A stretch of 64,000 nt of DNA, taken from assembly GCF_000166335.1 (NCBI RefSeq), contig NC_014657.1:302501-366500 (forward strand). The letters are read 5' to 3'. This DNA is from Caldicellulosiruptor owensensis OL (GTDB lineage: Bacteria; Bacillota; Thermoanaerobacteria; Caldicellulosiruptorales; Caldicellulosiruptoraceae). The notes beneath the pieces were generated by a model that made no database searches, was not told the origin of the DNA, and saw only the letters and a list, made by a program, of their open reading frames with translations. The translations under genes were made by a program, and so were the position numbers. Shown one piece after another: positions 11,430 to 19,619 of the stretch (its first letter is position 1; the number at the start of each line of letters is the position of its first letter).

Positions 11430-13256
11430 TTGTATAAAATGCCTATTGTAAAAGTTTATGCAAAAAATCAGGTTGTTGCAGATATAGAAGTAGAAAAGGG
11501 TTCAATTCTCTTGGATGTATTACAGAGAAACTCAGTTGAAATTGAGGCAAGTTGTGGGGGAAAGGGCGTATGTGGAAAATGCAAAGTAACAGTAAAAAAG
11601 GGACAAACTCCTTACATGGATAATCTTACATCAGAAGAGAAAAAACACTTAAGGAGTGAAGAAATTTCGAGAGGAGTTAGACTTGCATGTTGCCTGAAGG
11701 TCTGTGAGGATATAGAGATATTTTTAGAAGAATCTTCTGAAAATGCGAATATACTTTCTCATTTTATCATGAATGATTTCGGGTATGAAGAAAATATAAT
11801 TGTAAAAAAAGTGGTTTTACAAAGACCTTCTCTGGATGGTCAGAAGAGTTTTGATTTAAGACTAAAAGAAGCAATTGGAGATAGTAAGCTAAAAATTTTG
11901 CCCAAAACGTTGCAAAAGCTTGCGAAAATGAAAGACAGTGAATTTTATGCGTTGGTATATTCAGATGAGATTATAGATATAAAGAGTTCATCTTTTGCAT
12001 TTGGTGTTGCTGTGGATATAGGAACAACCACTGTTGTTTGTTATCTTGTTGACTTGATTCAAAAAAAGGTTGTGGATTATTATTCCTTTATAAATCCACA
12101 GAGAAAATTTGGTGCTGACGTTATATCAAGGATAGATTTTGCAGGAGCAAAAGAAGATGGACTTTTTATCCTTCAAAATGAGATTATAAATGCATTGAAT
12201 ACAGCAATAAAAGTGCTTGTTGATAGAAATTCTATTTCGACAGAGGATATTGTTCGAATGGTTATTGTTGGCAATACAACCATGCTACACCTTCTTTTGG
12301 GAGTTGACCCACAGACAATTGCTATTTCGCCATTTGTTCCTGTTTTTACTGAGAGGATTTACGCAAAATCGAATGACTTGGGGCTTGAAATAAATCCAGC
12401 AGGTACAATTGATATTTTAAACAGCATTTCAGCATATGTTGGAGCTGATATTGTTGCGGGAATACTCTCAACCCAAATGCACAAAAGCTCCAAGATTTCT
12501 CTCCTTTTGGACCTTGGGACAAACGGTGAGATGGTGCTCGGAAGCAGCAGTTTTATGCTCGCATGTTCGACTGCAGCAGGACCTGCATTTGAAGGTGTAA
12601 ACATCTCATGCGGAATGGGTGCTGTTGAAGGTGCAATTGACAGTGTTAAAATAGAAAATGGCAAAGTGCATTTTACCACAATAGGGGCAAAATGGCCGAT
12701 TGGAATTTGTGGTTCTGGTATAGTAGATGCCATTGCTTATATGCTAAAAGAAGGTATAATAGATGAAACAGGTAAGTTTTGTGATAAAAATGAAACATAT
12801 AAAGAATATTTGAAAGAGGTAAACGGACAACAGGCATTTTTCATAACTGACTCAGTCTATATAACTCAGAAAGATATAAGAGAGATTCAGCTTGCAAAAG
12901 CAGCAATCTCAGCCGGGATAAAGACAATGATTGAACATGCCAAGGTTACAGAAGATGAGATTGAAAATGTATTTTTAGCAGGTGGATTTGGTAATTACAT
13001 AAATCCCCGGTCGGCTGTTGAAATTGGCATAATTCCAAAGAAACTACAAGATAAAATAGTGGCTGTTGGAAACAGTGCTGTAGCAGGTGCTGTGCTTGTG
13101 CTGTTAAGTAGCAAAGCAGCAGTTGAAGCACAAAGTCTGTGTAAAAATGTAAAGTACATCGAACTTTCAAATTCTCAGGATTTTAACCAATTTTTTATTG
13201 AAAGTATGATATTTGAGAGTTTCGAACAAGAAGGTGAACAAAATCAAAATGGTTGA
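11430..13256 (+). CDS. ASKHA-domain corrinoid-protein reductive activase-like protein with 2Fe-2S ferredoxin domain
   Basis: The ~608-residue protein has an N-terminal [2Fe-2S] ferredoxin domain (cysteines in EASCGGKGVCGKCKVTV, the fourth in LACCLKV) and a large ATPase-fold part (DUF4445/RACo type) with phosphate-binding loops VDIGTTTVVCYLVD and LLDLGTNGEMVLG. RACo-type proteins use ATP to reactivate corrinoid iron-sulfur proteins; some relatives have unknown partners, and no corrinoid gene is nearby. AAAGGAG at 11418-11424 lies 5 nt before a TTG at 11430, which I prefer over GTG 11424 or ATG 11439. Confidence 0.85.
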   Translation: MYKMPIVKVYAKNQVVADIEVEKGSILLDVLQRNSVEIEASCGGKGVCGKCKVTVKKGQTPYMDNLTSEEKKHLRSEEISRGVRLACCLKVCEDIEIFLEESSENANILSHFIMNDFGYEENIIVKKVVLQRPSLDGQKSFDLRLKEAIGDSKLKILPKTLQKLAKMKDSEFYALVYSDEIIDIKSSSFAFGVAVDIGTTTVVCYLVDLIQKKVVDYYSFINPQRKFGADVISRIDFAGAKEDGLFILQNEIINALNTAIKVLVDRNSISTEDIVRMVIVGNTTMLHLLLGVDPQTIAISPFVPVFTERIYAKSNDLGLEINPAGTIDILNSISAYVGADIVAGILSTQMHKSSKISLLLDLGTNGEMVLGSSSFMLACSTAAGPAFEGVNISCGMGAVEGAIDSVKIENGKVHFTTIGAKWPIGICGSGIVDAIAYMLKEGIIDETGKFCDKNETYKEYLKEVNGQQAFFITDSVYITQKDIREIQLAKAAISAGIKTMIEHAKVTEDEIENVFLAGGFGNYINPRSAVEIGIIPKKLQDKIVAVGNSAVAGAVLVLLSSKAAVEAQSLCKNVKYIELSNSQDFNQFFIESMIFESFEQEGEQNQNG

Positions 13257-13947
13257 TGAGGTAAGAGCAAAGGATAAGATTAAACTCTGGATATTTATTT
13301 TTATCATGGTGCTTTCAATATTTGCTCTTGTATATGCAGAAAAGCAGCATCAGTTGAACCCTAAATATATAAAGCAATATATTTCTCATTTTGGTGTATG
13401 GGCTCCAATTGTGTTTTTAATACTCTATTCAATAAAATCATTTATAATCTTTATCCCTGCAGGAGTATTTATGCTGGCAGCTGGACTCTCGTTTGGTACT
13501 ATGTTTGGAGCAATAATTCTTATTATTGGAACTATTCTTTCTTCTACTATTGGTTTTGTGTTTGCAAGGTATTTTGGAAAAGACTATGTACAAAAAAAGC
13601 TAAAAAACACAAAGTTTTCTAATGTGGGCAAAAAGATAGCAGAAAAAGGTTTTTTAATCATACTACTTTTGAGGCTTGTGCCAATCCTTCCTTACGATGC
13701 AATAAATTATATATGTGGTCTTTCAAAGATAAGGTACAGAGACTTTATACTTGGCACCTTTATTGGAACAGTACCTGCATGTTTTTTATATGCTTACCTT
13801 GGTGAAAATATCTTAAAGCCATTTTCTAAAGGATTTTACTTGAGTTTGTGTTTGGTGATTGTTATATCCCTCACGCCAGTTCTTTTTGCAAAGAGTATAA
13901 AAGAATTTTTACAGGATGATAAAGAAGAAGATGAGCATAAAATTTAA
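13249..13947 (+). CDS. TVP38/TMEM64 (VTT domain) membrane protein
   Basis: This is a membrane protein of about 232 residues of the TVP38/TMEM64/DedA-like group. Hydrophobic helices flank the characteristic core: FIIFIPAGVFMLAAGLSFG, then IGFVFARYFGKDYVQKKL, and the hallmark LLLRLVPILPYDAINYICGL with TFIGTVPACFLYAYLG. Bacterial relatives are thought to act as membrane or lipid transport factors (family knowledge; the exact role is open). The start is ambiguous: ATG 13249 follows an AAGAAGG site about 12 nt upstream, while GTG 13234 and TTG 13213 are in frame inside the previous gene. Confidence 0.82.
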   Translation: MVDEVRAKDKIKLWIFIFIMVLSIFALVYAEKQHQLNPKYIKQYISHFGVWAPIVFLILYSIKSFIIFIPAGVFMLAAGLSFGTMFGAIILIIGTILSSTIGFVFARYFGKDYVQKKLKNTKFSNVGKKIAEKGFLIILLLRLVPILPYDAINYICGLSKIRYRDFILGTFIGTVPACFLYAYLGENILKPFSKGFYLSLCLVIVISLTPVLFAKSIKEFLQDDKEEDEHKI

Positions 13948-13989
13948 TTATGAGAATGAAAAAGCAGGAACAAGGAAAGGATAGAAGGG

Positions 13990-14703
13990 TTGAAAAGTAT
14001 AAGAGAAAATCTATTTTTGATTTGTATATCACTTTTTACTTTTGGGATTTTGATAGCATGTTTATTTATAAATCGGTATGTATTCGAAATTGCTGAAATT
14101 TTTAATGAGGATACTTATCAAGGTAAGAATCTTGTTGTTATTGACCCCGGGCACGGCGGATTTGACCCGGGGGCAGTGATCGGCGATATAAAAGAGTCTG
14201 TGATAAACCTTCAGATTGCAAAAAAGCTGAAAGAGTATTTTGAAATGTTTGGATTTAGAGTAGTTCTTACGCGCTCAACAGAAGATGATTTGAGCGAGCA
14301 CGACAAAAAGTCGCATGACCTGAAAAAGAGAAAAGAGATTGTACTTGCAAACAATCCTCAAGTTTTTATCTCCATTCATTTAAACAGCTTTCCAATAAGC
14401 AAATATTTCGGTGCGCAGGTGTTTTACGACAGCTCAAATAATGAGGCAAAAGAACTTGCGCTTTGTGTTCAAAATGAACTGAGATACATGCCAAATGGGC
14501 TTGTAAACAAGCGCCAGCCAAAACCAATAGATGTGTATATCCTTAAAAATCTCAAGATTCCTGCTATATTGGTGGAATGCGGTTTTATGTCAAATAAAAT
14601 GGAGCTATCATTGCTTCAAAGCCAGCAGTATCAGGACTGGCTTTCATACTCAATATTGAAAGGAGTTTTAAACTATTTGGACCAGAGGAAGGAGATGAAT
14701 TAA
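13990..14703 (+). CDS. cwlD: N-acetylmuramoyl-L-alanine amidase, CwlD-like
   Basis: The 237-residue protein is a zinc amidase (Amidase_3) that cleaves the bond between muramic acid and the stem peptide. A single N-terminal hydrophobic segment (residues ~8-27) suggests a membrane anchor or export. Zinc ligands are visible in VVIDPGHGGFDPGA, the HDLKKRKEI helix and SIHLNSF; the catalytic glutamate is in VECGFMSN. Its size and single-domain layout fit CwlD of spore cortex synthesis better than vegetative amidases with wall-binding repeats. The start is a TTG with AGGAAAGGA upstream. Confidence 0.85.
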   Translation: MKSIRENLFLICISLFTFGILIACLFINRYVFEIAEIFNEDTYQGKNLVVIDPGHGGFDPGAVIGDIKESVINLQIAKKLKEYFEMFGFRVVLTRSTEDDLSEHDKKSHDLKKRKEIVLANNPQVFISIHLNSFPISKYFGAQVFYDSSNNEAKELALCVQNELRYMPNGLVNKRQPKPIDVYILKNLKIPAILVECGFMSNKMELSLLQSQQYQDWLSYSILKGVLNYLDQRKEMN

Positions 14704-14705
14704 AG

Positions 14706-16097
14706 ATGGATAAGATAAGAGCACTGATAGACCAAGAACTTGAGAATTTAAAAAATGAGATAATAAATGCTACTGTGCAGCTTATAAAGATTAGAAGTGT
14801 AGAAGATACACATAAGCCTAATATGCCTTTTGGGAAAGGAATAAACGATGCTCTGGTTTTTTGTGAAACTCTTTGCAAAAACATGGGATTTGAAACTAAA
14901 AACTACGATGGGTATGCTCTTGAGGCAATTTATGGGAATCAAGATGAAGATGTGTGTGTTATAGGACATTTAGATGTTGTACCTGAAGGGGAGGGGTGGA
15001 GCGTACCACCTTTTGAAGGTGTTATAAAAGACGGTAAGATTTTTGGACGTGGTGCAATTGATGATAAGGGACCGACTATGGCAGCTCTTTATGGTATGTA
15101 CGTGGTTAAAAAGCTTGCCGAAGAAAAGAAGATTTCTCTTAAAAGAAAGCTTAAGTTTGTATTTGGTACAAACGAAGAAGGTGGTTCTAAATGTCTGCAG
15201 TATTATTTTGAAAGAGCAAAATATCCTACTGTTGGATTTACTCCAGATGCCGATTTTCCAGTTATCCAGGGCGAAAAGGGTTTTCTGGTTTTTGAACTTG
15301 TAAAGAAAGTAGAGGATACTTTTGAGATTAAAGGTGGACAGCGACCTAACATGGTACCAGACAGGTGCAGGTTCGAAGGTAGTTTTGATGTCCAAAAAGC
15401 TAAAGAAATTATTGCCAAAAAAGGACTGAATGATAAGGCAGAGGTTTTTGAAGAAGCTGGTAAGACAATTATAGTTACAAAAGGTGTATCTGCTCACGGG
15501 AGCCTGCCTTTTAAGGGCGAGAATGCCATATCTTATATGTTCGATATTTTGGATGAGCTTTGGACAAAAGAGGATGAGTTTAGAAGGTTTATTGAATTTT
15601 ACAATACTCATATTGGATTTGATGTGTTCGGTCAAAAACTCTCAATTGGATTTGAGGATGAAAAGTCAGGTAAGCTTGTGTTAAATGCAGGAATGATACG
15701 CAAAGAAAAAGATAAACTTATCCTTACAATAAATGTTCGATATCCGGTTGATACCTCATATGATGAGATAGAAAAGAAAGTAAGAGAAGTAGTTCAAAAT
15801 TACAATATTGAATATCGACTTGTCACAAACGTTCCTCCTCTTTATTTTGCAGCTGACCACTTTTTAATAAAGACATTGCTTGAGGTTTACATAGAATTTA
15901 CAAATGATGATACACAGCCGCTTGTGATTGGCGGTGGAACATATGCAAGATGGGCGAAAAATGTTGTTGCTTTTGGTCCTAATATGCCGGGTGATGAAGA
16001 GGTTGCACACCAGAAAGATGAATATATCCTTATAGACAGACTTATACTCTGTAGCAAAATTTATGCAAATGCTATTTACAGGCTTGCAAAAGAATAG
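14706..16097 (+). CDS. pepV: M20 family dipeptidase PepV
   Basis: The 463-residue enzyme matches PepV/Sapep metallodipeptidases, which release amino acids from dipeptides using two zinc ions. Motifs in order are VIGHLDVVPEGEGWSVPPF (metal His and Asp), GRGAIDDKGP (bridging Asp), FGTNEEGGSKC (catalytic and metal Glu pair) and FTPDADFPV, with GGTYAR and the late His in EVAHQKDE. An internal lid domain fills the middle (~185-370). Length is typical. It follows the amidase by 2 nt and is the last gene before a strong hairpin terminator. Confidence 0.9.
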   Translation: MDKIRALIDQELENLKNEIINATVQLIKIRSVEDTHKPNMPFGKGINDALVFCETLCKNMGFETKNYDGYALEAIYGNQDEDVCVIGHLDVVPEGEGWSVPPFEGVIKDGKIFGRGAIDDKGPTMAALYGMYVVKKLAEEKKISLKRKLKFVFGTNEEGGSKCLQYYFERAKYPTVGFTPDADFPVIQGEKGFLVFELVKKVEDTFEIKGGQRPNMVPDRCRFEGSFDVQKAKEIIAKKGLNDKAEVFEEAGKTIIVTKGVSAHGSLPFKGENAISYMFDILDELWTKEDEFRRFIEFYNTHIGFDVFGQKLSIGFEDEKSGKLVLNAGMIRKEKDKLILTINVRYPVDTSYDEIEKKVREVVQNYNIEYRLVTNVPPLYFAADHFLIKTLLEVYIEFTNDDTQPLVIGGGTYARWAKNVVAFGPNMPGDEEVAHQKDEYILIDRLILCSKIYANAIYRLAKE

Positions 16098-16104
16098 TAA
16101 AAGG

Positions 16105-16160
16105 GCAAAGAGGCTGTAGTCTTGCTATTTGTAAGACTTTTCAGCCTCTTTGTCTTTTTT
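16105..16160. terminator. Bidirectional intrinsic terminator
   Basis: CAAAGAGGCTG at 16106-16116 pairs with CAGCCTCTTTG at 16142-16152, with an inner AGTCTT/AAGACT stem and a T run to 16160. It ends the pepV operon, and on the minus strand it could serve the convergent gene. Confidence 0.85.
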
Positions 16161-16810
16161 TAAAATAGCTTGTAAATTCCAAGAAGAATTAGAACAATCC
16201 CCGGGATGTAATTGGCAATAAGTGATTTTCGAAAGATCTTGAAAAAATGGGCAAAGATATTTCCTATAGAGATAGCTATAAATTGAAAGACTGGTATGAG
16301 AAGTATTTGCTCTATATTTGCAAGGTTTGAAAGACCCAATGAGAATGAAGCTGAAAGACCATCAAGCGAAAGTGCAAGAGCAACCAGGAGTGCTTCTACT
16401 GGTTCTATTGAGCCTGAGCTGTCGATGTCGGATAGTACAGGCTCTTTTATGATTTTTACAGTAAGTCCGAGCGATTTTAAAGACAGATTAACAAGTGTTT
16501 CAGGTAGAGGACTGCTGTTCTTCTCAGTAAATGTTCTGATTATAAATACTATGCCGATTATTATCATGAAAATAGCACCCAAGTGTAAAGAAAGTTGAGA
16601 ATTTAAAAATTTGCCAAATCCTCTTCCTATGAAAAATGAAATTATGGTGATACTCATAGATGTAAAAAAGATGATTAACTTTGATTTTGTGAGAATTTTA
16701 ATACCTTTTGCACCAAAAGCGACTCCAAAGAAAAGGGCGTCAATGTTGAGAGAGAGAATTGCAACAAGCACCTGATATATGTTCATTTCTGAAATCTGTA
16801 CACCCACCAT
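16160..16810 (-). CDS. ytaF: YtaF/MntP-like membrane protein
   Basis: This is a 216-residue membrane protein with about six helices. Two related halves each carry an acidic motif in a membrane helix (SLNIDALFFGVAFGAKGIK near the start; ALSLDGLSASFSLGL around residue 147), the arrangement of the MntP manganese-exporter superfamily. The soluble middle loop (~90-140) and overall form resemble Bacillus YtaF, described as sporulation-associated. Ion specificity is inference. ATG 16810 lacks a strong ribosome site; ATG 16786 (MNIYQVL) is an alternative start. It converges on pepV. Confidence 0.78.
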   Translation of the reverse strand: MVGVQISEMNIYQVLVAILSLNIDALFFGVAFGAKGIKILTKSKLIIFFTSMSITIISFFIGRGFGKFLNSQLSLHLGAIFMIIIGIVFIIRTFTEKNSSPLPETLVNLSLKSLGLTVKIIKEPVLSDIDSSGSIEPVEALLVALALSLDGLSASFSLGLSNLANIEQILLIPVFQFIAISIGNIFAHFFKIFRKSLIANYIPGIVLILLGIYKLF

Positions 16811-16953
16811 TTTTTGGTCTTTATTATTATACGACCAAGCAAGTTATTTTGGTAATAGAGCAAAACGAAATTTTTTCTTTTCGCGTTATAATAAATATAG
16901 TAAAATTTTAGGTGTGTGATAAAAAATAAGCAAGAGGGGTTTAAAAGTAAACA

Positions 16954-17496
16954 ATGGATGAGAGAGAACTGGTGGAGAGAGCAAAGAAGGATAAGAAATA
17001 TTTTGGAATATTGTACGAAATGTATTTTGAAAAAATATATACTTACATATATTACCGAACATTTAATCATCCGATTACAGAGGATCTTACCAGTGAGACT
17101 TTTATGAAGGTATTAAAGTCGCTTGATAAATTTAAGTGGAAAGATGGAGGGTCTTTTTCGGCTTGGATATTCCGGATTGCTCAGAATGTAGTAAACGATT
17201 ACTACAGATATAAAAAGGATTTTGTTGATATTGAGAAAATTTCAGATACTTCATGGTTTAAAAATCCTGAAGAAATACTTTTAGATAAAGTTGACAAAGA
17301 TATAATTAAAATTGCATTGAAAAAGCTTACAAAAGACCAGCAGGAAGTTGTGATTTTGCGGTATGGCGCGAATATGAAATTTCACGAAATTGCAAAGGTT
17401 AAAAACAAATCGGATGTAGCTGTAAGGGCTCTCTTTTTCAGAGCAATGCATTCGCTCAAAGAAATGCTTTTAAAAGAGGTGCATGAAAGTGAATGA
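16954..17496 (+). CDS. ECF-type RNA polymerase sigma factor
   Basis: The 180-residue protein has the two-domain layout of extracytoplasmic-function sigma factors. Region 2 covers about residues 20-80 (ITEDLTSETFMKVLKSLDKF, then SAWIFRIAQNVVNDYYR), and region 4 covers ~112-172 (LTKDQQEVVILRYGANMKFH, EIAKVKNKSDVAVRALFFRA). Such factors direct RNA polymerase to specific promoters and are usually held inactive by a membrane anti-sigma protein. The next gene overlaps it by 14 nt and encodes a single-pass membrane protein, fitting that role. Confidence 0.9.
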   Translation: MDERELVERAKKDKKYFGILYEMYFEKIYTYIYYRTFNHPITEDLTSETFMKVLKSLDKFKWKDGGSFSAWIFRIAQNVVNDYYRYKKDFVDIEKISDTSWFKNPEEILLDKVDKDIIKIALKKLTKDQQEVVILRYGANMKFHEIAKVKNKSDVAVRALFFRAMHSLKEMLLKEVHESE

Positions 17497-18880
17497 TGAA
17501 AAACTTGACAGAATTTTTGAAGAGGCTTTTAAAGCAGAATATAGAAAAGAGTTTAAACAGGAACTGATGGATACGCTGCTAAAGGAGTATGATAAGAGGA
17601 AAAGAAAAAAGTTTTTTTTGAAAATTTCTACAATGATAGCAGCATGTATAGTTTTAGCTCTTGCTACTTTTGGAACTGTAAAATTTGATTTAATAGGACT
17701 TAATGTTAGGAATACATCTGTGGTAAAGACAGAAGTAGAAAAAGCGTTTCCAAAGCAAGAGGAAGTTACTGAGCAAAAGATAGAACAAAACAATAAGGAT
17801 GTTAATGAAGATGATAGTAGTAGTCTTTATACATTACATGTGATTTTGAAAGATGATGAATCTTCTGAGAAAAAAGAGAAACAAGATTTACAAAAAAACC
17901 AGAACTCAAGTAATAATATTAGTGAAAGTCAGGAAAATTTTGATATACTGTCCAAATCTGATTTCCCGAAATACAAAGAAAAAGTTTCAAAGGAAGTGAG
18001 TAAAGCAGGGAGCGATAATTCCAACTACAATGAAGATGTAACAAGCAGAACAGCATCAGTTGGAAACAATTCTTTACCGAGTTTTTCAACAAGAGAGGTT
18101 ATTAAAGATGAAGAAAATGAGAAAGTTCAAGGAAATATAAAATCTACTTCTGAGCAGACAGAGAAAAATACTCTGGCTGTTAGTATGATTGAATTGGAAA
18201 AAAAACAGGCCGTTAAAGTAAATAGAGATTTTCCAGAGAAAATACAAAAAGAAAGTGTTTTTAAGAATGTTTATATTTTAAAAGAAGAAAAGATGAAAAT
18301 TGACAAAAAAAGCATATTAGATATTCTGGTGAGAATTGTTTCAACAGAGGTGTATGCAAAAAAATATTTTTCTTCAAATGATTTTGCTGAGGTCCATGTT
18401 CAGGTATATGATGAATATTTTGATTTTGAAGTTGTGAGAAATAGTATTCAGGGTTCTTCTTATCAATTACCAGAAGAAAAAGAGAGTATATTGGAGAGTG
18501 TTTATGCTAAGACTGAATTAGTTTTAAAAGAAATAGGTATCAAAGATTACATGATTTCAGCAGTTCCAACAAAAAATGGTTACAAGGCAGAGATTAGTCT
18601 TTGCTTTGATAATTATAAAGTATATGGCTTAGATGGTTATATAGAGTATTCAAAAAAGGCAGACATAGTTAGGGGAAAAATTTATATCAAAATTTTTTCA
18701 AAATTAAAGACAATTAGAATAATGGATGAAAAAACAGCTGCAAAAGAATTTGAAAAAAAATATAATTTCAAAAATGTAAAACCTTCTGATATTTGTGTTG
18801 TGTATAAAAAAACACAAGACATCTATTTTCCTACATATGTTTACATTCATGAAAACAAAATATACTGGTTGGAAAAGTAA
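17483..18880 (+). CDS. Putative membrane anti-sigma factor
   Basis: The 465-residue protein has a charged N-terminal cytoplasmic part (residues 1-43, helical), one transmembrane helix at about 44-66 (FFLKISTMIAACIVLALATF), then a long extracytoplasmic part. The segment from ~80 to 260 is low-complexity, rich in Glu, Lys, Ser and Asn, likely disordered; a more folded domain follows (~290-465). The translational overlap with the ECF sigma gene supports an anti-sigma role by context. I recognise no anti-sigma domain by sequence, so this is inference. Confidence 0.65.
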   Translation: MKVNDEKLDRIFEEAFKAEYRKEFKQELMDTLLKEYDKRKRKKFFLKISTMIAACIVLALATFGTVKFDLIGLNVRNTSVVKTEVEKAFPKQEEVTEQKIEQNNKDVNEDDSSSLYTLHVILKDDESSEKKEKQDLQKNQNSSNNISESQENFDILSKSDFPKYKEKVSKEVSKAGSDNSNYNEDVTSRTASVGNNSLPSFSTREVIKDEENEKVQGNIKSTSEQTEKNTLAVSMIELEKKQAVKVNRDFPEKIQKESVFKNVYILKEEKMKIDKKSILDILVRIVSTEVYAKKYFSSNDFAEVHVQVYDEYFDFEVVRNSIQGSSYQLPEEKESILESVYAKTELVLKEIGIKDYMISAVPTKNGYKAEISLCFDNYKVYGLDGYIEYSKKADIVRGKIYIKIFSKLKTIRIMDEKTAAKEFEKKYNFKNVKPSDICVVYKKTQDIYFPTYVYIHENKIYWLEK

Positions 18881-18898
18881 AGTTTAAAATGGTATAAT
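18869..18898 (+). promoter_or_regulatory. Putative promoter for the partner-switch operon
   Basis: TTGGAA at 18869-18874 and TATAAT at 18893-18898 are 18 nt apart, 35 nt before the STAS gene. The -35 lies inside the end of the upstream gene. A second, sigma-specific promoter cannot be excluded. Confidence 0.45.
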
Positions 18899-18932
18899 AA
18901 AATATACAAAAATGTTTACGGAGGTTTTTATT

Positions 18933-19241
18933 ATGAACCTTGATTTAAAAGAGAGAGTATCTGAAAATGGTGTTGTAATTGAACTTAAAGGAGAACTTGA
19001 CATATTTTCTTCTCCAACCCTGAAAGACAAGCTTTATTCATTGATTGATACATCATCAAGCGACGTTATTATTGATATGAACGATGTTAGTTATATAGAT
19101 TCAACCGGGCTCGGTGTATTTGTAGGTGCTCTGAAAAAATCCAAACAAAAAGGTACAAACATTGTTCTTAAGAACTTGAAACCCAACGTGAAGAAGGTTT
19201 TTACTATCACCGGACTTGACAAGGTGTTCAGAATCGAATGA
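18933..19241 (+). CDS. STAS-domain anti-sigma factor antagonist (SpoIIAA/RsbV type)
   Basis: This is a 102-residue single STAS domain protein. The phosphorylation site region is intact: VSYIDSTGLGVFVGALKKSK, with Ser in the DSTGLG motif. In partner-switch systems the unphosphorylated form binds the anti-sigma factor and frees the sigma factor. GGAGG at 18920-18924 is 8 nt before the ATG at 18933, so I reject the ATG at 18912. It is the first gene of a three-gene set in the order antagonist, anti-sigma, sigma, as in spoIIA and sigB operons. Confidence 0.9.
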   Translation: MNLDLKERVSENGVVIELKGELDIFSSPTLKDKLYSLIDTSSSDVIIDMNDVSYIDSTGLGVFVGALKKSKQKGTNIVLKNLKPNVKKVFTITGLDKVFRIE

Positions 19242-19258
19242 GGGGGCAATAGTAAAAT

Positions 19259-19615
19259 ATGGACCAAATTATGTTAACAATTCCGCCAAAAGCTGAATAT
19301 ATTATGGTAGTAAGATTAACACTATCTGGGATAGCTGCGCGTGCAGGCTTTGATTTTGAGACAATAGAAGATTTAAAAATGGCAATATCGGAGGTTTTTA
19401 ACCTTTTTGAAATAGAAAAGTTAAAAAGAGAAGTTTTTTTAGAATTTAATGTTACAGATGCATATTTAGACATAAAAATATTTGTTCCTGACGGTGAAAT
19501 GGTTGATAATGAGTTTGCAAAAATGATCCTTCAAACACTTATTGACGAAGCTGAATTTGAAAGGACTGAAGAAGGTCATAGAGTAAAAATAAAGAAATTT
19601 CACCGAGGGGTTTGA
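19259..19615 (+). CDS. Anti-sigma regulatory factor, HATPase type, with eroded ATP motifs
   Basis: The 118-residue protein occupies the RsbW/SpoIIAB position. Its N-terminal half fits the family (IPPKAEYIMVVRLTLSGIAA, then FDFETIEDLKMAISEVFNL). The kinase motifs are damaged: the N-box normally has the pattern E-x-x-x-N-A, while here only SEVFN is seen with Asn displaced; no D-x-G-x-G is present (only FVPDGEMV); and the glycine-rich ATP lid (GLGxxLI) is replaced by EFAKMILQTLIDEAEF. It is shorter than SpoIIAB (~146 aa). It may still bind the sigma factor but seems unlikely to phosphorylate the STAS partner (inference). Confidence 0.75.
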   Translation: MDQIMLTIPPKAEYIMVVRLTLSGIAARAGFDFETIEDLKMAISEVFNLFEIEKLKREVFLEFNVTDAYLDIKIFVPDGEMVDNEFAKMILQTLIDEAEFERTEEGHRVKIKKFHRGV

Positions 19616-19619
19616 TTTT

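Noticed and set aside
14970-15635. 221-codon minus-strand frame opposite pepV
   Set aside because: It is antisense to a clearly conserved M20 peptidase; the basic, Phe/Ser-rich composition is typical of a shadow frame.
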